Positions 36,399-48,462 of a DNA stretch of 64,000 nucleotides are shown piece by piece. The DNA comes from Emergomyces orientalis. Lineage: Eukaryota; Ascomycota; Eurotiomycetes; Onygenales; Ajellomycetaceae. Both the position numbers and the translations under genes were made by a program. Below the pieces are notes generated by a model, which searched no databases, had not been told where the DNA came from, and saw only the letters and a list, made by a program, of their open reading frames with translations. Numbering within the stretch: position 1 is the stretch's first letter; each line of letters begins with the position of its first letter. The stretch spans positions 806,001 to 870,000 of the forward strand of contig MOWL01000001.1 in assembly GCA_002110485.1 (NCBI GenBank), given 5' to 3'.

Positions 36399-36785
36399 AG
36401 GGGGGGAAATAAAGCTGGCTGCGGACGGATGGTATTTTTGATGGGAGGGGTTTTGGCGACAGTCAAGCGCCAACCAGAAACGACTAGCTGAGATAACAAA
36501 AAGGACAAAGCTTGTTGGGCAGAAGAAAGGGGGATTGGGCGGAAGAAGCGGTTAAACAAAGACAGGAGGATACAAGAGGACGGGGATTAGAGACGTAAAG
36601 GAGGAAATGATGAGAACAGGGCGGGATGAGGGGGAAAGTTGAGGATGCGGCGGTGGTATGTAGTTAGTTGGTTGGCCGCAGTAAAAAATCTTGATTGTCG
36701 AGGGTCTTGGCGATGAATCATCCATTGAAATGTCAAAGTCAGGTGAGGGGCGTGGGCTGGGGGCTGCCAAAAAACGTCATAGGGG
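36399..36785. promoter_or_regulatory. Cluster of AGGGG (STRE) cores upstream of the Srk1-like kinase
   Basis: AGGGG occurs at 36399, 36446, 36629, 36746 and 36781, five times in under 400 bases. In yeasts this core is the stress element bound by Msn2/Msn4-type zinc fingers. Orientation is not important for the element. Stress control of a stress kinase is plausible, but G-rich DNA can contain the pentamer by chance. Confidence 0.4.
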
Positions 36786-37743
36786 GGGAGAAACAACTTG
36801 TCCGATGGGTCATACTTGATGTATTTTCATGATATTTATTAATAATATCTAATTTTAACTAATTAACGCGCTGGGGAATTATCGCCCCCAACCCCAAAAG
36901 TATGGAATTATTTTAGGTAGCGCTGTTTTTCTTATGACGATGCAAGTGGTGGGTGGTGTTTATGCCGGGTAGCTGGCGGATCTTTCTTTCAAAGAGAAAC
37001 AACATGTAAGTCAACTAACTGACTGACTGTGCGCTGATATCATCCACCGCGCTTTTCCTCAAAAGTTTTCAGTAATATAACTTACATAACATGGGAAATT
37101 GGGATAATATGGAGGACGCCCACAAAGTAAATCTCTTCCCCAATACAATACGGTGAGTTTATGGAGCTCCGACCCGACCTATTCTATTGCCAGGTCCCAA
37201 ATATGTAGAGTACATGTACCTGGGTACCCAGGCATTGTTATCAGCCACACCACCGGCCCTAGCGGTCTGATCACGCAACAGCATCGCAGATATCAAATTC
37301 GCCCCTTTCGGCCCCAAAAAAAAAGAAAAAGCAAAAAAGACAAAGGGTAAGGAAAAAAGCTGTCGAGGTTGCGATTGTGACTGAAGGTACGGGACGGCGG
37401 AAGATCCACCAGGTTGAATCAACCCATTTTCGAACTATTTTTTTCGGTTTTACCACCCTGTTTATTAACCCTATCACTATTTTCAAGCTGCATTTAACAC
37501 TAGTATTTGTACGACCGAAAAAAATATATGATTCTACTATAAATTGGCGACTTGATCAACGGGGCTCGATTAAGAAGAACTAGAAAGTTTGCGAAGATCA
37601 TTCATCAGAACTATTTAAGCTATTGGCCTTGTGCGCGTCATCATCACCGTTTTCTTCAATCGACAGACAAGCCCTCCCTCAATCTTGGTAGTCAAATTTC
37701 ACACAGATCCTGCAATTCTGAAACTCTCCTTCTATAACCAAAA

Positions 37744-37766
37744 TAAATAATAATAATAATAATAAT
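37744..37766. repeat. (TAA)n trinucleotide microsatellite
   Basis: About seven TAA units, read directly from the sequence. Confidence 0.85.
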
Positions 37767-38782
37767 CATAATGAAAGAAATAGACCAGCCATCCTTGAAA
37801 CCCAGTAGGTTGGCTTGCGAAAGAAATAAAGAAAATAAAACAAAAATAAAGCACGTGTATTCTAATTGACCAGCTCTAAACCACCTCCGAATAACGAAAA
37901 AATGTACTGAAACCTCGACAATGTTAGTAACTTAGCTAGAGAGTAATAATTAGTATATTCAAAATATTTGTTGAACAGTTCATTTTCTTTTAAAAGAAAT
38001 TCCTGTTCCCCATTCAATCACTGCTGTTTTTAACCCAAGTGAGCTGAACGAAATTGGATAATTCAATGCTTAATTAATTGCTATTTAAATTTTAATTTCG
38101 GAAACGGGAGGCGGGCATCCAGGCATATGTAGCCCACCAATATCCATGGATGTGTACCAGTTAGGTAACCACCTATACCACTTGGCAACAACAACCAGGC
38201 GTCTGGTCCTAAACCTCATACTGACTGCGGTGGTGACAGGCAGAAGACAAGGGAGAGTCTTTCACTGCTAGTATTATATGTACATGTTCTCCAAGTTCAA
38301 TGCATCAATCTCCAAATCAACAGATTCAAGTAACGTGATACGAGAAAAAAGGGGTTTACTGACTGCAAATAATAAGCGTAGTTGCAACTAAGAACTAATT
38401 GCATGGCTGTATAGCTCAGAAGAGCATTGCAACAGCAAGGAAGAAACTAGCAAGGGCTCAAGATGCCCATCAATCTGTTGAGAAGATAGTCAAATGACTT
38501 AAATTAAGCCTGCTATGTACCCAGGAATCAGCACATGGCAGTAAAAAAAGAAGACGTAGTATGGCTATAAAAACCCCCAAAATGTTTTCATTGGGCTAAG
38601 AAGTATTGTATATAATTCTCGGGCTGTGCAACTGTCAGATATAACTGGGAGACGAGATTCAGCAGATGATCGGTCCCGTTATTGGATTGTAATGTATCTT
38701 ACCTTTCCGTGTCGGCTGTAACGTTTGCCTGCCCTCAGCCTTTTGGATGTGTTCGGGTTCAAAATGAACTGACCGCAAAATC

Positions 38783-39503
38783 CTATTTCGTAGGGATGAG
38801 AACTTGAAGTTTCCGCTCAGGAATATAACAATCATAAAGAAGTGCCACTAATCGCTGGACGAGCGCTGGAATGGATATGCCGTTTCGAGATGTAGTATTA
38901 GGGCCGTTACTGCGCGTTCTGTTGGCGACCCGTTCCCATCCCCCCGCGCAATTTTCTTTCAACATTGCTTCGATGAAGCGGGGGATACTCCCTGGTTCGC
39001 ATAAGCAGCCCTTACTTCCTATATAAGAAAAGAGATACAGGGTGTTTTTCACCGTCAATGGGAACGCCATCAGCCCGATCTTGCTCTGCGAGCTCTGCAC
39101 GCTTCGTAACATTATCCCACATCCGCCTGACATCTACAGATTCCTCTACGCTTTTCTCCGTACACTCCGCTTCCGCCTGCTCACAATATTTGTCGAAGTC
39201 AAGAGGTGGCCAGTCAAGCTTTGGAATCTTGCTGAATGGTCTCTCTGTAAATTTTTGGCCTTCATATGGGTCTCGCTCGCCCGTCATTGGGTCGTACACA
39301 GGAAGTAGAAACTCCATGTCTTGCCGGTATATTGAGAAAAGCAGGTTGAGGTTGGTCTTCATCCAAGCATCCGTGAAAATCCCATCTGTGATTGCCGCAC
39401 TTCTGTTGATATCTTCGATCAAAGGATGTGGCTTGTCCAGCTGATTCGATTTTTATTTCGAAAATCTCTCAATTCGTTCTGAGAGTACATCTTGAATATA
39501 GGC
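38783..39503 (-). CDS. Unrecognised coding segment, possibly a broken gene
   Basis: Strongly coding-like minus-strand frame from about 39440 to 39012, with blocks HPLIEDINRSAAITDG, FSIYRQDMEFLLPVYDPMTG and FTERPFSKIPKLDWPPL, then a charged helix. Family not recognised. Upstream the same frame reads AYIQDVLSERIERFSK before an in-frame TAA at 39453-39455. A 48-base GT-AG intron (GTACTC to AATCAG) could remove that stop. Downstream, a second coding-like piece (CEPGSIPRFIEAMLKEN to LQVLIPTK, stop at 38783) would join only through a 34-base GT-AG gap, too short for a usual intron. No convincing start codon exon was fixed. Either a small gene with atypical introns or a degrading one. Confidence 0.4.
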
Positions 39504-42215
39504 TGGAGTAAGAGTGAACTGAACGGCAGTGGAGAGAAGTGGACAGAAGGAGATTTTGGGAGCTTACTCCTCGCTGACGTCGCTGGAGATTAGGCCCCAT
39601 TTTTGAAAGTGTGATGTGCTATCCCTAATACGGTAAACTATTTCCAAGTTGTTGATTTCTTCTTAATTTTGGCACTGCTGCAGGAAAGAAAAAAGGAGCA
39701 ATCATTTTGCTAGGAACGCTGTCAAATTTCTCAATTAACAACTATTTGAATGAAAATAGCTGAACAACCCCATCGATTTTAATAATTACAGTGCATCTTA
39801 AGTCATAGAGAATTCTCTTTAAAATTAAGAGTGTTCTTCAATTCTCATAAAGTCAAATTCCTGGCTATAACCTTTGAAGGGAAAATAGAAGAAATTGGCT
39901 ATATCAGAGTGCAAGGTAACAGTAAAACATTGAAAAGAGTGATTTTTGAGTCTATTTCCTCTCATCACTCGGCAATCTTTGGATCGAATCACATTATCTA
40001 ATTCGAAATACAAGTAATGCAGGCCGCACATACGCTACTCCATGTAGACGTCTCGGGGAAATGATACGGTGATTGGCGGGGAGGGGGAGGCGCACAGGAA
40101 AGAAACCAAAGTATGGATGACGAACTGAGAATGCTGAAATAACGCAGGGCTCACCATGCTGAACTCGCAGCTATCACCACAGCAGCCGCCATTTGAGACA
40201 GATTTATTGAGAGCGATGGACATAGAGTACAAATAATTTAGGGAATATGACCAGTAATCTGCCCCTTTGGACGGTAGTCCTGCACGCTTAGACATAGGGG
40301 GGTAATCTCGGCAAATGAAGGGAGATGATTCGTTTTTACCTTGTGTTTTGATAGTGCGGGTAGTCTTTTGCTTTGTTTTGTTGTGCCCTACCTGTCAGTA
40401 TCTGGAACCCTTGTGCTTCCTATGTGGAACCAGACTGTATCGTTCTGAGAGGTCACTTGCTGCCCACCATCGTCCCCAAGAGAAATTAGGTCCTCTAGCC
40501 AGCCTGCTTAATCGGAACTGAATAGCCGTAGCCACCCGATGTTCTCCTGTCTTTGCCGTTAGTACTTTTCCAAATCCACCGGTTTCAAGTGCCTAGATAT
40601 GTGTGTTTGTTCTAGAAGGGACGGTGAGTTCCGTGCCATAAATGCGGTCGCGGAGGAGTTGGCTTTCACACTTTAAATTGCCGAATTTAGAATTGTAAAG
40701 ATTGCCTTTATTGGACAGCCACGACACTTGTAGCCTTTCTGGCTATTCTCTCTACCGATGTGACGCCCTCTGGAGATGGAAATCATGCCGCACTGGGTGA
40801 TGGAGATAGTGGCCATGCCGGTGGCTGGCCATGGCCGATAGCATCGGTTTCCGACAACCATAAAAAGGCGGGGAGACATTGTAGCAGGAAGCCATCTATC
40901 AACGCAAAGAAGAGTGGAGGACGGCCATCTCAACACGACAGACAAAAGGCTCCGTTAGATGTACTGCTCTGTAGGCGAAGAGAAAGATAGATGAAGAGCA
41001 TTCCCTCCCCCCACCTCAGTGGTTTGCTTGAGTCAGTTCAGCTCCAGCGCGGAGTGGTCAAGAATTGCACTGATGTCCTAGGGATACCTCGGAGCGGACA
41101 TAGCGGTACGCCACCATTTATCAGGCGTACCACCCATGCATAAGGTAATATGCATAAATCCCCAGATTTCTCGTCGTTACCGTTATGCTTGTAAATATCC
41201 TGTCGTTCAATCATGACTTCGGATAGAGCGTTGTTGGAGCTTTCCATGTTTCCCCACCCCAATGAATGGGATATCAACCAAGTAATGAGATGTTCCAAAT
41301 CAAATATTAATTGATAATCGATCGATCGAGGGAGCTTTCCAGATTTTCATGATAAAAAACTTTCCAGAAAAATTCTGGTTGGGCACTGCGAATAATATGC
41401 TGGGTCGAATAGCGCAAATGCGGATCCCTTGGCATTGTTGCTAAGGCTCCACTTAGTTGACCAGCCTCTCGGCGCAGGGCCTTCCAATTGAGTTCAGCCC
41501 CCCAGAGACTATGGGGATTTCTCCGCTTTTGCCAATGTCATCCTTAAACTAAATCTTTCTTCTGGCGCTACTTATCCACTAACGTGAGTAGCGCAAGCAT
41601 GGTTTTGTTTGTTGAGATTCCACCCTCCTGGGCTCCACCAGAACGTTTTCTATCCCGCCGATAAACGGGGTCATGGTGTTGTCATCCCGAAATTCGGCAG
41701 ACCGGTCACAAATATCTGCGGGGTGGCCGGGGATTGACCTCCATTGGGGTGACATCGGCGTGAGCTCAGTTATCGGTCTTTGCAACCCGTGTGGGGACGC
41801 ACGCTGTATCATAATCCTAACCAGCAAGGGGTGGGGGCGGGGAAGCACTACTCGCTTACCACTTGAATTTCCTCAATTGCATCGGTTGGAAGTGATGGCC
41901 ACCGGTTATTCGCCCGATATCCGAATATCCAGCGGCTTTAGACAAGGGAGCCAAGGTCGTTACTTACGATCAGCGAATGTCGGCGCGCTGTCAGACCGTC
42001 TCAAGGGTCTGCAGTTCGACCCCGCTTGAACCGACGACATGGGAACATACTACTACCGAATATCTTCCAACGCGATGGGACGTTGTTGAAGTTATATAGC
42101 CAGGGTTCGCCCGCCCTTGGGGATCGACTTTGGTGATGTCTTAAAAGGTCTTCCTAAGCCCATACCTTCTCTCAGTGGCCGACAGGATATATTCTCCGGT
42201 CTCTCCCCTTAAGCC
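39504..42215. other. Intergenic region, no supported gene
   Basis: Two minus-strand scraps (40295-40150, starting MSKRAGLPSKGADYW, and 40031-39825, containing LHYLYFELDN) have some coding character. A GT donor follows the first, but no complete model results. The right end (about 41600-42215) is more G+C-rich and is the likely promoter of the carboxypeptidase. Nothing else was recognised. Confidence 0.4.
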
Positions 42216-44441
42216 ATGTCGCGTTTCGCCAAATCAGCATTGTGCCTTTTGGCAGCTGGGCTCCCAGTTCTTGCCCAATTTCCTCCCAAGCCGGAGGGGG
42301 TCACAGTTTTGGAATCCAAATTTGGGGACGGTGCTAAAATCACCTACAAGGAGGTGAGCAAGAATATCCCTACCTTAAGACTCGCTCCAAGCTAACATCA
42401 ATGCAGCCAGGACTTTGCGAGACAACTCCCGGAGTCAAGTCGTATGCTGGATACGTTCATTTACCGCCTGGTACCCTCGAGGGCCTTGATGATGATCAGG
42501 ACTATCCCATCAACACATTTTTCTGGTTCTTTGAAGCAAGAAAAGACCCAGAAAATGCTCCTCTGTCTATATGGATTAACGGCGGACCTGGGAGTTCCTC
42601 CATGGTGAGTCACGTGACATATAGCCCTAAACATAACCTTTACCCAATCTTCAAAAATTCCCTCGAAGACGAATGAGGAGGTGGACAGGGGTAACAGGAT
42701 TTGCTGACTTTTGGAAATAGATGGGCTTGTTGGTTGAAAACGGCCCTTGCATCATCAACCCCGATTCAAATTCAACGACTCTTAACCAATACTCATGGAA
42801 CAATGAAGGTACAGATCAAACTGTCCGTTGCTTGGTTTTGCGAACCTGCTAATATATTAACGTAAAACAGTCAATATGCTCTTCTTGGATCAACCGACGC
42901 AGGTTGGCTTATCCTACGACACCCTTGCAAACTACACCCAAAACTTGATCACGGGAGACCTTACCAAGCTGGGCCCTGATGATCCAATTCCAGAGCAGAA
43001 TGCTACGTTCCTGGTCGGAACGTACCCTAGCAATGAATCGAAAAACACTGCGCTGGGCAGTCGTAATGCTGCGATTGCTCTATGGCACTTCGCCCAGGTA
43101 TGGTTCCAAGAGTTCCCAGGTTACCACCCAGGGGACTCAAGAATCAGTCTTGCCACTGAGTCTTATGGTGGTCGCTACGGCCCAGCGTTTTTCTCGTATT
43201 TCGAAGAACAGAACCAGAAGATCGAAAATGGTACCTGGAAAGACGATGATGGCGACATGAAAATATTGAATCTCGACACCCTGATGATCATCAACGGCTG
43301 CCTGGACCGCCAGGTGCAATGGCCTTCGTACCCGGAGTTTGCGTTCAAAAACACATATGGCATCGAAACGGTCAACGAAACAATCTATGACTATATGGTT
43401 GACTCCCTCGTTAAGCCCGGAGGCTGCAGTGATATGATTAATGACTGCCGCGCTATCTCCGCCATCTCAGACCCGGAAAACATTGGCATCAACGACACCG
43501 TCAATGATGTCTGCAGCAAGGCCGAAAACTACTGCTCCAGCGAGGTCCGTGGGCCTTATCTGAAGTACTCAGGTCGCAACTACTACGACATTTCGCAGGT
43601 CGAGCCGGTCCCATTCCCCACCCCATTTTACAAAGGCTGGCTGAATCAAGCGCACGTCCAAGCCGCCTTAGGAGTGCCCCTGAACTGGACCCAGTCTAAC
43701 GGCGCCGTGTCCAAGGCCTTCCGAAGCATCGGCGACTACCCACGTCCAGGCTGGATCGAGGATCTAGCCTTCTTGCTCGAGAATAACATCAAGGTATCTC
43801 TCGTCTATGGCGACCGGGACTTTGCCTGCAACTGGATGGGCGGCGAGGCAGTGAGTCTCGCGATCGATTATGTCGACTCGGATAAGTTCAAGGCGGCCGG
43901 CTACGCCGACATCCGGGTCAATAACACCTTCAACGTCGGCCAGGTAAGGCAGTATGGCAACCTCTCATACGCGCGTGTGCACCAGGCCGGCCATGAGGTC
44001 CCGTCCTACCAGCCTGAAGGGTCGTTGTTGATTTTCAACCGTGCCTTGTTCAACAAGGACATTGCCACGGGTGAGGTCGACACCGCCAAGCCGTTGCCCG
44101 ATGGGGATGGGAAATTTTATAGCTCGTCGGGCACGGTCGATACGTTCGACTTTAGACAGGAGCCTCCGCCGCAATATCCTAAGTTCTGCTACGTGCTTGA
44201 TCCCGGCGTCTGCACGGAGGAACAGATCGAGTCTATCCTGAAGGGTACCGCTGTGCTCAAGCACTGGATTCTTGTCGATTCGAACTCAACAAAACTGTTT
44301 CCCGACGTAGTTGGGGATGGCGGTCCTCCCACTTCGCCAGGTTCGCCGTCCGGTACTAATTCTTTGTTCGCGGGTGGTATTGGGCAGCAAGTAGGCTTGT
44401 TGGTCGCTCTCACTGTGGTGGTCTCTGCACTGATGTTTTGA
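42216..44441 (+). CDS. GPI-type secreted serine carboxypeptidase (peptidase family S10)
   Basis: Removes C-terminal residues from peptides at acidic pH, probably on the cell surface or in the wall. Four exons, 42216-42353, 42407-42604, 42721-42808 and 42871-44441, give 664 aa. The signal peptide is the first 20 residues (MSRFAKSALCLLAAGLPVLA). S10 landmarks are NGGPGSSSM, ENGPC, DQPTQVGLSY and the nucleophile Ser in ATESYGGRYGP (about 238). The catalytic Asp lies in the VYGDRDFACNW block (about 455) and the catalytic His in HQAGHEVP (about 515). A C-terminal hydrophobic tail (IGQQVGLLVALTVVVSALMF) after a small-residue stretch predicts a GPI anchor. Size and anchor match the ScpA-type carboxypeptidase S1 homologues of dermatophytes and relatives, which help digest external protein. 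All catalytic residues are present. Confidence 0.95.
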
Positions 44442-47400
44442 AACGGTTGAATTGTAGATGAATGAGTACCGTATTGTATGTACATACATCATGACCGGGG
44501 GTTGAACGTTGTTATCTTCTATAATACAGATTGGATATACACCCCTATACTCCAATTTTCATTCTTTTAACTGCGACTTCATTGAGCTCGATCGGAATTT
44601 TGAAAGCGTGGTCTTGCATCATGAGTTCCATGCTGAGAACATGTATTCTGCCATCACGGTTATTTTTATAAGTATTGCTTAGCCAATATCAATGGAGAGT
44701 ATCAACAAGTTTCAGAAACACTGCGAGTGCTAACACATTTGCATGTCGAGGAAGATTGTGAGAAGTTCGAGTGACTAGCTACTCCCTCCCTCGTACATCA
44801 CAGAAAAGTAGTGAGGCTGGTGAAGTGGACGAGTGACACCACTAGCAGGGTTCAGATCTGCAGCCTTTGAACCTGTCGAGCAGCGACATGGCATAGGCAA
44901 CTAAGCCTTCACCTGTGTTACTCGTTACGTGACGCCCACCGCGAGGTATATCCCGTGTGGGTAAATACAAACAGAGGCGAGCATGCTCACTGACTGCTCA
45001 TTAGAAACAGCACGGAATTACCGAGGTCTTTGGGGATTGCATACCGGGAACCCAGCCCTGCAAGACTTCCAGTGTTTAGAGGAGTAGTTTGCGGCGATGA
45101 CCGAAATCACTGATCGGTTTGTTTTTAAAGAATGAGGCGCCATGTCCACGGTTGCAAACCCGTGCGGTTGTCATGCTTGATATTGATGCGGAACAGGCGG
45201 TTGGGTTTCATTCCCGCCAAAGGATCGTTGTCGATCCACTGTGTGAGTGGACTATATTATTAGAATGGTTCCTGTCAATTTGTTGGTACGAGCAGAGGAT
45301 GGTGGTTCGCAAGGCACTGCGGGGTGTTTGATGGCCATTATTTAATTAATTATTGCTGGCGATGGTGTCAAGATTTTCCAGCCCATGCCAAGATAATCCC
45401 TCAGCTCAGGGGATTGGTTCGGGAAATCAAAAGTTCACTTTTTGCAGATATGAACCCGCTGAGCCTCCCGACTTGGAAAACGCAATTTGAAACCCTAGTA
45501 TTAGGTGGGAATTGAACGCAGAATTTTCAAGTATTACGGGATTGGTAATTACAGCCCTTAAGTTATCCAGATAATGACATCTCTCCAAGAAACATGCGGT
45601 TTGAATCGAATAAATTCATTCATTGATTTTACGCGCCTAGGTATACAAGCAAGGGAGGGTCTATATCCGAGGGATATATGATGGCAAGTCGAACATAGGA
45701 AGAACATAAACCTGCTGGCATTTCATATGTATGTGTATGTACTATATCTTTCTTTCTTTTTCTCCCCAATCCTGCAGCTTGTGAGTGAGTATCATTGGTA
45801 GTTATGGGAGCCAAACAGTGTTGGGTTAATCTGCCGATCTTCCAGATTGGGCTTTTGTTAATTCTTAAGAAATGAGCAAATCAGGAATAGTGATGCTCAA
45901 GTTATCAGTAATGAGTAAAATATCTTAAAGATGCTCCTGGCCGGTTCGAATGAATTGTTCTGTCGGGTTTGCATAGCTGTCGGGCTTATTGAAGTAGATA
46001 CATTAGCCGCAAGCTGCACAAGGATCTTGTTCCAAGAATATGTTGGAATGGAAGCAGAAGTGTGAAGTCTCTGTTTTCTTGAAGACAAATCAGATATCTC
46101 AAGACTATTGCTTTCCCTGCCTGACATTGCAGTAGTCGTCTCACTTGCTGACCACCCATGGATACGCTCGGGCGGAAGCTGGCATCCCCAACTTATTGTT
46201 TTAATCTTCCTTCTCAAACTTTTAGGACAGGCTGAAGGCAGACCATGACTTATAACGGCTGGGATGTATACTAGTATGGGTTAAATCGAGATAGAGCTAA
46301 TATCATACTACCTGGCGGACAGCAATGTTACAATATCACCTCAGCAGTGTCGCCCGTAAGTGGACGGGAGCTGTTCGCTTGAAGCAATAGTTGCGAAAAC
46401 GCATGCAAATATTTCGTAGAGATCCAGCCCAAGAGTAAAACAACAGAATTTTTACCATATGGGACACGCCGCACTTTAACATGCGCCGCTGCGCCCACAT
46501 TTTGATCTTCTTCGTTATATTCGACACGCGCTAGGGGGAAAAAAATAATCAATAATAATAATATAAATAAACAAAAATAGAAAACTGTTTCACGAATTCC
46601 AACCTGGATAAATTTTTGAGAAGTGCCAGTGAGAGATATTTTGGTGACCTAGCCGATTCAGGGTAGAAATGGTGTAGGATAAATCAGCTGGCGTTTTATG
46701 ACACTCGGCTTCAGAAATTAACAGTTGTAAGCAATATATGCTGTACGAAATCCAGCAATCTCACATCCACCCGACTGCGCTATATCCAGGACCAGAGAGT
46801 CGAGACTGAATCCAAGGCAGTGTGCTTGCAGGTTAGTGATAGAAACCAGCAATTCTGCCGATGATGTTGTATGTTGCCTGATATATATATTCTGGTGGGT
46901 AGCAAGCAGCCTGGTTTGTCGACGAATTGTCTCGGCTCGTGGACGATGATGGTGATGCATATATCCCGCTTTTTGGATATAAGATAAATCATTTGCTGCA
47001 GCTTCGGATGCCCAATGTCGCAGCTAATTCCGCAATCGAGACTACTTTGAAGCACAAGCAGTTGCTGCAGTTGTGCGATCGAACTCGACAGTTTCCAGTT
47101 TCCCATGAAATAACGCCGCCCAAGTCACGGTTTAAATATGAACAAACTTTTGCAATGCACAACATCAGGGACTAGGCTGGGTTTGAGCTCAAGCGGTGTC
47201 AGGGTTCTAATCGTTAACAGCAGGATAGAGAGGAAACAAACATGATGTCCTGATTGGGGGGGGGGGAGGAATAAATATTTGCAACAAAGTTGAGACATGT
47301 TACAGGGCCGTTTCAGGGGTTTTTAGTAATTAGCTTAAAAATAAGAAAAGCTTCGAGAACAAGGCTTAAGAGAATCGTGAGCAGAAAGCCGAAATATACG

Positions 47401-48462
47401 TACGAGTCCTGATGTAAATACCTGTAGAGTGGTTGCTTGAATTCTTTTTCTTTCTTCCCTGGATCTCGGCCTATCAACCCTTTTTTGTCCAACACTTGTC
47501 AGTTTTCCCGGTCTGTATGAAGACTGGCCCTGATTTGTTGAGAAAAAAGAAGAATAAGTGACTGGCATATTTTTCTTTCTTTTCTTCCGACAGGGATCGT
47601 CATCTTTGCCCCATCGTGTGTCCGCAGTGGCCTCATCTCAACCCTCCCTTCTCCACCCTCCTATTTGTCCTTTACTACCAACCCTCATCACACTGCTGGA
47701 ACGCTTTCAACCGCTCTCAGTTGGTGCTCATTTCACTTGTTAGCATTACCTTGCTTTATTTAGCGCCTGTTCCAGACTCCTAACCACAACTGTCCGGATT
47801 GTCGCCCGGATTATTGGCTTTATGGTGTTAAGACAATCCCATTCGCTGCATCGCATCTTATCCATCCACACCGAGAATTTGTCTGCAAAGTCCTTCCTGT
47901 TCCTGGAACGCTTTCGCTGAAGGCTTAGATCGCCACCCAACAGACACAGACACAAAGCGGGTGGGTCCCGCTCCCTTCACGATTGTTTCCAATCCCGTGC
48001 GCCACAGCCTATCGCGCCTCGCCCACCTTTGGTTCACGCCCACCTCCTCCAAATCTTCAGACATCACGGTCCATCACAATACACACAGGTCTCTTTCCCG
48101 CGAGCTCTCGAAATTAAATATCGAAGTGATCACAGAAGAAGATAGATAGCCAGTTCTTGGCCTTTGGGTGTCCTCTGTTCTTCCATGGCGTAGCTTTCAC
48201 GCTCTTCTTGATACCAAATACAGCGACCGCGCTTTGTGGGAAAATAATTGAATTGGGAGATATTTTGAGCCCTTTTCCGTTATGCGACCACTGCTTGTGA
48301 TAACGTGAAACACATGAGCATCGAGTGCTATGAGTTTCTCTGGGGAATAACTGGTCTTCAAAAGTGTGCAAAAAACAAACTTCCCGTCACTGGGCACGTT
48401 TATCCCTCTAAGACCAGTCCATCAGTAGTAGTTCTCCAAATCCGCCTCGGTTCTCCGTCACT
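44442..48462. other. About 4 kb intergenic, no supported gene
   Basis: A+T-leaning and gene-poor. Minus-strand scraps around 46328-46552 (VKVRRVPYGKNSVVLLLG) and 46780-47106 look weakly coding but lie in different frames. They may be a decayed gene. The last about 900 bases (47560-48462) are C/T-rich and probably form the promoter and long 5' leader of the next gene, including short upstream open frames. Confidence 0.4.

Larger units (their letters stand above)
36138..38782. other. Long promoter/leader of the kinase gene, then A+T-rich intergenic
   Basis: The first about 700 bases upstream of the kinase hold five AGGGG stress-response-element cores and belong to its promoter or 5' leader. 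Beyond about 37000 the DNA is A+T-rich, with a (TAA)n microsatellite at about 37744-37766. No gene was found on either strand. Confidence 0.5.

Noticed and set aside
39453..39455. In-frame TAA taken as proof of a pseudogene
   Set aside because: A 48-base GT-AG intron (GTACTC to AATCAG) would remove it in phase 0, so the stop alone is not proof.
45500..45575. Minus-strand sequence resembling a T arm and D arm of a tRNA (TTCAATT loop, CTTAAG)
   Set aside because: Only three of five T-stem pairs form and no full cloverleaf could be drawn; at best a mitochondrial-like relic.
47251..47267. Long G run as a regulatory element
   Set aside because: A homopolymer next to A/G-rich DNA; no separate G runs, so no clear quadruplex pattern.
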